Assembly: GCA_019400425.1 (NCBI GenBank)
Contig: JAFREE010000015.1
Location: forward strand, 186,001-250,000
Direction of reading: 5' to 3'
DNA from: Hymenochaete sp. R1
Taxonomy: Eukaryota > Basidiomycota > Agaricomycetes > Hymenochaetales > Hymenochaetaceae
DNA: 64,000 bases
Shown here: positions 56,388-64,000 of the stretch, piece after piece
Numbering within the stretch: the stretch's first letter is position 1
Layout: every line of letters starts with the position of its first letter
Made by a program: the position numbers and the translations under genes
Notes under the pieces: model-generated
Told to the model about the DNA's origin: nothing
Databases searched by the model: none
The model's input: only the letters and a program-made list of their open reading frames with translations

Positions 56388-57739
56388 TTCGAGAAGGGGG
56401 TTGCGAGGAAACTAAGGGGGGCTTGAAGTGGTAGGATGTGGAAGGTTGAGTCGGCGTCGGGCAGCTAAGACGAGGGATATATGCTGCTTGGCCAAAGACG
56501 TTGGGGGAACGGAGACCTCAGTAAGGGTAAGAGGGGTTAGTTGAAAGGACGGAGGACGGAGGATCTTGGAGTAAGAATTGCTTTACTTTTGCGAGCTTTC
56601 CGCCGTGCTCTTAAAGGTTTCCCTCGAGGCCCAAGTCAAAATACATTTTAACCAAAGGGCACATAGATCAAAGAGACGTCTCTTGAGAAAGGACGGGAGT
56701 ACGGGCGGTTTATATTATCCGACCCAGTGGGAAGTTCCATGGTCCATGGTCCATGAAGCATCCGTACGGGACTCTAGTAGGGTTTCTTTTTGCGTGTGCA
56801 TGCAGAGATCCAAGATTGTGGAAGTACTATTGAGTCGGCACGGATGGAAATTTGATGGAAATTACGCACTTGGCTGGTCTGTCGTAGGGCAAATCGAATT
56901 GAATCGGATATCCTCCACGCAGAATTAGTCCATTCGCACCGAAGCCACCTGCTGATTATGCCTGATACATATGAGCTCCAGTGATGCCTCCCAATCCAAT
57001 CCCGAGGAATGATGGTGGCATACCATATGGCACACCAGAGACTTCTGAGGGATTTTCTCCAGTCATCATCTCATGGTCGCGGTTGCCATCGTTGCTCGAG
57101 TCAAAGCGAGCCAAAAAACCAGATAATTACTATTAGCAGGTTAGTAAAGACGAGGACTTTCCGCCATCTCCCCTCTTTCTTACACATCGACTCAGGAACT
57201 TGAGCTTGTGCGTATCCGTGGAGGAGCTTCTGAAGGAAGGAATTCGAAGAAGAAAGAGAAGCGGAAGTGTCCGGCATCATGGGATTGGAGAGTGGCTATA
57301 CGTCAGAAACCCTTCCGTGATCTTTCCGGAAAGGGAAGGTGATTCTCGTCGGTTCTCCGAGTCCGGAGACCATCACAACTTTTCAAAATGTCCGATTCTG
57401 CAGTTCAAAGAAAAGAAGATGAATTACAAGTCCTGCATTAATATCAGTGTGAGATGTCGATGTGGGCATATAGCCAGGCCAACAACAGGCCCACAGATCC
57501 TAGCGAAAAGTAAAGAATTTCCTGCAATCTAGAAAAGTTTTACTTAAGACTTTTTGACAGGTCAATCTTGCCCAAATTTGGACGGATAAATGACGAACCC
57601 ACTTCTCCTTCTCCCACTTCGAATAGAAAACGCCCCGAAATCATCTTCGTAACTTCTTCTAATCTATCTAGACCATCTATGATATCCAATCTGCAGCCGC
57701 CGCCGTTCCGTCCTCCGTGTCACTCGCTTGCTACCAGTT
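56388..57739. other. 1.35-kb intergenic region
   Basis: No gene is supportable. A few open frames of 60-116 codons show no motif, no splice-consistent continuation and no partner in the window. Confidence 0.45.
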
Positions 57740-60202
57740 CTAGTTCCAAGCCTGCTGCGCATACACTCCGAGCACCTCATTTGTATACAGCTCGCTATAC
57801 GAGATGAGGTCTCCCGTCGTATAGACTTTTTCACTCTGCACCTCGTTCAGAATCTCCAACACGTCGTCCTCGATATAATCAAGGAAAACCAAGTCGATCT
57901 CGGCGTCGTCCTCCACCTGCGGCTCGTTCGATGCAACGTAATCTGGGATCTGGAAGTATGGGAGAGCCGAGTGGACCGTATCATCGCCATCATCACCAGG
58001 GCATGACTGAGACATCAGGACAGTTCGAAGAAGGCGAAGTCAATTGCCATGAAAGAAGAGGATTTAAGCTCCATCAGCACTGGCAGGGTCGACAGGGATC
58101 ATATAATGCGAGAATGAAGAAATGAAACGCACATCTGTGGTGACGTATCCGAGAGTCCCCGCCGCCGTCGACGAATCCGAACCCGTCGAGTTCTCTTCCC
58201 GGCGAGCCAATGCTTGAGCCTGTGACCGTGCATGCATCTCCTCCAACCACTTCCGATACCGCATCTCGATTTCCCCACGCGCATACAACTCCTCCATCCA
58301 TCGCTTCCTCAACTCGCGTTTCTTATTGCTCGCGCCCGCATCGTTCAGAGCGGGCAACACCTGCTTCGCGACCGAAAACGTCATATTAGGCAGGTAGACG
58401 AAGGCATCTTTGAACGGAGACGCCGTGAGCTGGTCATTCCGCGTGAACGTGCCTTCGAACATGTCGAAGCGCAAGATGCCGGAGTTGAGGATGTAGTAAG
58501 AAGGGACGGAGGAACGGGTATTGTTGATGGCCAGAGCGGCCGGAGTGGCTACTTCGACGAAGAGCGAGATGACGGAGTCATTTCCTGGATACTCGGCGCG
58601 CGTGATTGAGTAGTCTTGGGGTGCGTAGCCGTAGGTGAAATTGAGGTTGTATTCCTCCGCAAGCTCGTTCAGGCCCTTCTTCATCGCAAGTCCAAGCCTG
58701 GTATCGAATGACTCGTTCGATTGGCCGGTGTGGAACTGAAGATCAGATTCAGCTTTAATGAACAGGGATATCTATGTAATAACACATAAACGTACTTCAT
58801 AAGTAACCCGGTTTGGGTCAAGGTAACGACGGCTGAAGGAAAGATTTCCCGAGTTACTGTCCGAGAGATTGACACTCATCCAGCCTGCCAACATAATCAG
58901 CACCCACCTAAGTTCTAGAAGATGTTCCCGGACTCACCAACGGTCTCCATATAGCGCCCAGATTGCAAGGATACGGAACGTCCGTCAAGCTGGTCTACGA
59001 AAGATCAGAAAGGGACGCATAAGAATGATTATATTTCCGAACTCACTGCAGTCCCGAATATGCGAATGGCCGCCGAAGATGAAGATGGGCGTCTCAGGGT
59101 GTACCGCACGCACAGCGTCGAACACCGTAGGCCAGTTATCCTCTGAGATGGGCATGTGTCCAACAAGCAGGAAAAAGTCGGGTTCTTCGGCAATAACATC
59201 AAGGAACTATTGGAGGAGGTTAGAAGATAATTACTTCAAAATCACTAATAACGAACCCATTGCTCCTTCACCATATCTTCAACCGTTTGTACGGACGTGC
59301 CGTCATCGTTGCCCGTGAAATCGAACAAAACACCAAGAGAAGTGACTCGACGACCACTGGGATTCATATTAGAAAATATAAACGGAGAAGCAAATGGAAA
59401 GAACGTACCGCGCCGTCGTAAATTTCGCAAACCGGTCTCCAACGGGTACGCTCACATTCGCACTGGGATTGTTTGGGTCGGGAATCGTGATGTTGGCATT
59501 CGACGACAGATAACGTCCTTGCCAATGCGGGGCAAAGTCGGTGTGCCTACGGTCACTACATGAGAACGCGCGACGAAAAATCTTTGTCTCGAACTCACAT
59601 GTCTAAAGTGTTGTTATAGACATACAACTCGTGATTTCCAATAGCCATGATGTCGTACGGAAGCTTCTTGATGAACTGGTTCGTCTATGAGATTTCGAGT
59701 ATGAAGTTGTCAGAATTTGAAAGTTTAACATGGGCGCTGGAAACGCACTTCATGTGCGTCTATTCCTCCGAGAGGGTAGCCATCCGAAAGCCCGGTTCCA
59801 TCATGTAAGTCACCAGAGTCGACGAGAAGGAAGTCGGCGTCCTTTTCCTGAATGGGAACGGCCTGTTAGACAAGAAAAATGACGCCGAAGAACGGCAAAA
59901 ATACACACCTTCGCGATCTCCTTCATATGGTGAATGAATGACGCAAAGTCCCCAAAGTCTCCGGAATAGTTGGGCTCAGGCGCAGAAGGCTCCTGATGAC
60001 CGAGAAGCCATCCATGGGTGTCAGTCGTACTGAGGAAGTTGATGTCTCCCCAGACAAGTGGACGAGTAGGAGCCGTGATGGATGAACCAGACAAGGTTCT
60101 CCGCATATGGTTGTGCTCGTGCCCACCGCATGCCTGTGAGACGGTTATGTAGAACGACGCAAGGACAGCGACGCGTAGCAACGTCAACGCAGACAAGACC
60201 AT
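57740..60202 (-). CDS. secreted metallophosphoesterase / 5'-nucleotidase-like protein (YHR202W-type)
   Basis: A multi-exon gene from ATG 60202 to the stop at 57740. The signal peptide [20 protein letters not shown] is followed by the first metal motif [12 protein letters not shown] (Asp-x-His). [13 protein letters not shown] supplies the second motif, [13 protein letters not shown] the GNHE block, [11 protein letters not shown] a further ligand region and [10 protein letters not shown] the GHxH block. A C-terminal 5'-nucleotidase-type domain ([15 protein letters not shown] onward) follows. It ends in a charged helix rich in Arg/Glu and a strongly acidic tail. The fold is the two-metal calcineurin-like phosphoesterase; secretion or vacuolar location is expected. 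The substrate is not determined by the sequence. Confidence 0.85.
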
Positions 60203-60812
60203 GACGGCGGAGGGTGAACGAGTCCACCAGTGGAGGCGATCAGAGTGGGATGAAGTTCAACTTTTTTTGTTGAAATTCATTGATAGCCGCTTTTAAAACA
60301 ACGGCGTCGGCGTCGGCGGCCAAAGATGATGTTTTGTTTTGGCGCGATGACCCTTGCTCGAGTCCGTTTCTTGCAAAGAGTGCAGATAAGAGGACGAAGA
60401 AGACGGCATGCGTTGTCGTTGCTCTCGGAATGAGATTTTTTTTAAGGATGGCGGATAGGAAAGAGACGAAAATGAGGGCTTTGTGCACGCATGTGCCAGG
60501 GATATCCGAGAGTATTCAGGAACGGACGATGGCCAGAAAGTCTTAGAGACGAACGTTGGTGTGAGCGAGTGTTCGAGAGCTTATACCCAACTTGAATCTC
60601 TCCTCGACGTTAGCACGCCAGCACTGAGACTAGCAGTGAAATATTATTGATGACAATGGTTAGACGACAACTCTTTTTGGTACAATGATTGGCGATTGGC
60701 TGTCGGCACCCCTCGTCTGAAATTTCCAAAAGAAGCAAGAATCTAATCACATGCCGTCGATCCGCCGCTAACTTCCGGGAGCACGGCCGTCTATACTATT
60801 CACCGACCGTCA
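60203..60812. other. divergent promoter region of the metallophosphoesterase and hydrolase 2
   Basis: The 5' flanks of two divergent genes. No coding structure is supportable. Confidence 0.5.
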
Positions 60813-63049
60813 ATGAAGTCCATGTTTTCGCGTTTACTGCGGCCGTCTCTCAGCTTCAAATCCTCAAGCTTCATCTTATCCGCTCACCTGCCAACGATGT
60901 CCAAACTCAGTTCATTGTCCTATACTCCTCCTGACCACCTAAAAGAATACCCTTCACTGAACCCACAAGCCCTACATCCACTCAGAGACCCCCCTCCAAG
61001 CTTGCTCTCAAACCCGCCTCCACTGCCTGTCGAAGCAAAGCAAAGGCTCTCGCAACCTAGTCCTCTTGAAGGCTTTCATTTCTCAACACACATTGTGCCG
61101 GCTGCGTATCCAAGGACTTCGCCCTATGTTCCAATCTCAGACATTACTCAACGTTTCATCGACACTACTGACCGAAAGAAACGCGTCGAGCTTGTGAAGG
61201 GCGTGGCAGAAGAGTTTAAAGAGTCAAAGAGGCAATACTACAAAGGTGTCCCTCCTGATGAACAGGAAGACCGTCTGCTATGGGCTTGTGTCAATAGATT
61301 CTGGCCAAAGGAGGCTCGTCCTCCAGGCTCAAAGGGTATTACACTCTTCCTTTCACATGCGAACGGCTTCTCGAAGGAGGTGAGTACTTCTGCCCATTTA
61401 TTGATCTATCAACTCACATCTCGCTTCGGAAGACATGGGAACCATTCCTTCGTAGGCTCTTGAATCTTGTACGATCAAATCATGCGCTGTACATCGACGA
61501 GATCTGGTCCTTTGAACCAGTCCAACATGGTGACTCTGGCCTCCTTAACGAAGGGAAGCTTGGCATACTCTGTGAGTAGCTGGGCCATCGTTTCTTATCC
61601 TACAGACAAAGCATCGACTGATCATCATTTGTCAGATGACTGGAGAGACAACGCGAGAGATTTCATCAATTTTCTGACGTGCTACCTTCCCGACCTATCA
61701 ACCTCCTGTGAGACCGCACTACCAACCCATCTCCCACGTCTATCCAGCTCCAAAGCTCAATCACGGATTCGTGACGGCTTCGCCGACCGCACCCTCGTGT
61801 CGGTATGTCATTCGTTCAGCGCGACAGCATCGTGAGTCGTTTCGACGTATCTGCTATGCATAACCAAGAATCCCTAAGTTTCCATTCCTTTTGAAAACCG
61901 GGCTATGAACGAATCGTGCGCTGTAAAGGGTCCTTGCAGCCGCTAGCAATCCTCAACTCTTCTCTCGCATGGTCCTCGTCGATCCCGTCATCGTCCCACC
62001 AAGTCACGACCGTTCCCATGTGATCCACAATTTCCTCGTCAACACAATGATCCGACGACAACGCTGGCCTTCAAGGTGACATCCATCCCTCCTTTCATAT
62101 TTATCATATTGTTCAAATAAGCGGTACCCACGTCCGTTCACTTTAGGGAGGACGCCTATCGACTCCTCAAGTCCTCCCCTTTCTTCGGTGCCTTTCATCC
62201 CGAAGTGCTCGAAAACTACGTCAAATACTGCCTTACGCCGGTCGCAGACGGGAGAGGTGTCCGTCTCAAAGAGACTGCAATCCAGGTAAAGAAAATCTTC
62301 TTCCACTCTCTGACCCCAAGGTATACCTATGATCAGGCTGTCAAACCGTCGTTTCGTTTCGATGGCCGATTAACTCTCAGCTAACCATCTTGATTTCTTG
62401 AATCCTTCGTGTCTTTTGTCGTCCGATTTCTCACGTTTTCCGCACCATACAACACGTAAACAGGAGTCAGCGGTGTTCAACGAGTCTATCGTCTCGTCCG
62501 AGGCCTTCGAACGAATCGCGTCCATTGACCCTCGGATCAACTTGTTTTGGATCATGGCGGAAGACGACCCGGGAAACAGGATGTGCGTACACGCCTAAAC
62601 AGACACTTTCGCCCGACTGTTTGAGCGAAAGTACACTTTATGTCCCTTGTGTTCGTAAACTGACGTGAGCGCTTTCTTTCTCTTTAGTACGGGCGGGAAG
62701 GACGGGGCTCGAGAGACGGTCTGGAAGAGACCGGTCAACTCGAGGAATGTGCGGATCAAGTCTGCTGGACACCTGGTACGTCCCGATGCGAACTTTGCAC
62801 TTGCTTGCCTGTAACTGCGACTAAACTTCACTTTCCCCCCTCTATTTTCCCACTCTTTCTGTCTTGAAGATCGCACAAGAGAAACCAGACGAGCTAGGTA
62901 CGAGTTTATTGGCACATTGCCGATGCTGACGTATGTTGATCTTGATTCTTCTAATACAAACAGCCCGAGAGGTAGCTGCCTTCCTCAACGAGATGCCCTC
63001 ATCGAAATCGAGTGCTACCCCAGTCAAGACGATACATGCGCGCCTGTGA
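60813..63049 (+). CDS. alpha/beta hydrolase with peroxisomal-type C-terminus, paralog 2
   Basis: A multi-exon gene from ATG 60813 (alternative ATG 60822 or 60897) to TGA 63047-63049; the first exon is 60813-61379. Blocks match paralog 1: FSTHIVPAAYPRTSPY, TLFLSHANGFSKE, TWEPFLRRLLN, DEIWSFEPVQHGDSG, ARDFINFLTCYLPD, an acid residue in MVLVDPVIVPP, the catalytic His in KSAGHLIAQEKPDELA and a final HARL. The nucleophile region reads VCHSFSATAS where paralog 1 has IAHSMGG, so the Ser is kept but the following glycine is replaced. An extra N-terminal stretch with Arg, Ser and hydrophobics could be a targeting signal, unless translation starts at 60897 (MSKLSSLSYTPP). Substrate unknown. Confidence 0.82.
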
Positions 63050-63607
63050 CCTGTGATCAAACCTCCAGCTGACACTGGCAAAGCTGAAAGGGTGACTTAG
63101 GTAGTCCATTATTTCTCGATTCTTAGGGATGTGCGTAAACGTGCTCGCTCTACGGGCACGATGGACGGAAAATTTAGACAAATAACTGTAATATATTGGT
63201 ATGGATCGCGTATCCCCTCTCGACTTAGTCAGTGTCCATATCTGTGTATGTAGATTAGTAGATTCCTTTCTTGATAATTGTATACGTACTTCGACCTGCT
63301 GAGAAACCCTTTTCTTGATAGAGTATGTTCGGAAGCTGGATTTTTGTACTGAGTGTGGTCCATCATAAGTATCATCAAAGGGAACTTAGATGAACAAAGG
63401 TATATTCTTGATGGAATGGGCCTTATAACGTGTCTTCTGTTGATAAGTGAGTATGTCCATCGAGTCTCGATAACTATGTACTTGGGATCTTGAGGCGGGA
63501 TGTCTCCGCAAAACATACATTCACAAGGTCAGCCATCTTCCATCTATGATTACTCACTGACGACGCCAGTAAAGTCGAGATACATCTCATACCTCTCCTT
63601 CCTCTCC
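63050..63607. other. intergenic region between convergent genes near the right edge
   Basis: AT-rich spacer without a supportable gene. Confidence 0.5.
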
Positions 63608-64000
63608 TCAGATTAAACCCATCATCATCTTAGCCCCAGCAGGCCCCTCCCCAGGCTGATCCACCCCAAGCGGATCACCAATCTCCGGCTTCTCTACATA
63701 ATACGAAAAGAACAAAACCTTGAAAGTCAACGCCAGCGCAAGGTGCAGCGCAGCGATGATAACGACGAGCGCGCGAGGCCCTTTCGAGTCTGCGGACGCG
63801 AGAACGGGGTAGACGTTTGCGAGGAGGAAGTAGCCTGAGAGGAGAGCTGCAGCACCGACCAGCGTCCAGCGGACTATAGGTTCGGGGATGACACAGAGGG
63901 CCTAAGATGGATATTATAGTCGTCAGAAAACAGAGGAACCGAGCGAACAGACGAAGAGAAGATCGAAAAACCCACAGCAACGGGGATCCAAACAAACTGC
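63608..64000 (-). CDS. multi-pass membrane protein, 5' part cut by the window edge
   Basis: Two exons are visible on the minus strand: 64000-63976 (incomplete) and 63901-63608, joined in phase. The visible C-terminal part of about 105 residues has three hydrophobic segments with RWTLVGAAALLSGYFLLANV and ALVVIIAALHLALAL. A short polar tail follows (EKPEIGDPLGVDQPGEGPAG), ending in KMMMGLI. The layout could fit a Yip1/Yif1-type trafficking protein, but I cannot confirm the family from this fragment. Confidence 0.6.

Noticed and set aside
61832..63049. Hydrolase paralog 2 as a pseudogene because of the missing GxSxG glycine
   Set aside because: All other blocks, splice sites and the PTS1-like end are intact, so it is treated as a diverged functional gene.
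1..64000. CRISPR arrays, insertion sequences, bacterial operons, viral genes
   Set aside because: The window is eukaryotic. No spaced direct repeats, terminal inverted repeats with transposase, or viral protein motifs were seen by eye.

Overview
This window is nuclear DNA from a filamentous basidiomycete, most likely an agaricomycete. The genes are dense and broken by many short introns (mostly 46-75 nt). The content is typical of such fungi: a LysM secreted protein, histidine acid phosphatases, a CAP59/CMT1-type glycosyltransferase, a GH5 steryl-glucosidase-like enzyme and S10 carboxypeptidases. All coordinates come from manual splicing of the sequence, checking reading phase across junctions and comparing paralogs inside the window; nothing was searched against a database. 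I see no transposon, CRISPR array or virus.

Layout. 0.9-1.6 kb: small secreted two-LysM protein. 2.6-14.6 kb: three paralogous secreted histidine acid phosphatases (+, -, +), with a GT69-type mannosyltransferase (-) and ribosomal protein eL34 (+) between the second and third. 14.7-19.9 kb: CSN1 of the COP9 signalosome and a GH5 glucosidase with a C-terminal membrane anchor, both on -. 20.8-25.5 kb: tandem TVP38/DedA (VTT) membrane proteins with identical 10-exon structures. 25.9-33.8 kb: Mn superoxide dismutase (+), an LPMO-like secreted protein (-), YTM1 (-), ATG7 (-) and acidic ribosomal protein P1 (+).

34.3-39.3 kb: the most unusual locus, a 25-exon gene for a protein of about 1210 residues that I cannot assign to a family. 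It is built from about 12 degenerate copies of a two-exon module, and in my model all 24 introns lie in phase 1. Two of these introns appear to use GC rather than GT donors, and two more GC-AG introns occur in the glycosyltransferase and CSN1 genes.

39.6-43.1 kb: mitochondrial HSP60, an intron-containing tRNA-Leu(CAA) and mitochondrial ribosomal protein uL14m. 43.7-48.7 kb: two tandem secreted serine carboxypeptidases (-). 49.5-54.1 kb: hexokinase (+) and Sec61 alpha (-). 54.5-63.0 kb: two paralogous alpha/beta hydrolases on opposite strands, both ending in the PTS1-like tripeptide ARL, flanking a secreted metallophosphoesterase (-). The right edge cuts a multi-pass membrane protein (-).

Much of the window is housekeeping (ribosome, translocon, autophagy, proteasome-like signalosome, chaperonin, glycolysis). 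It is interspersed with locally duplicated secreted or membrane families: phosphatases for phosphate release, carboxypeptidases for external or vacuolar proteolysis, and VTT proteins. Several of these accessory genes have clear TATA boxes 45-130 bp before the start codon.
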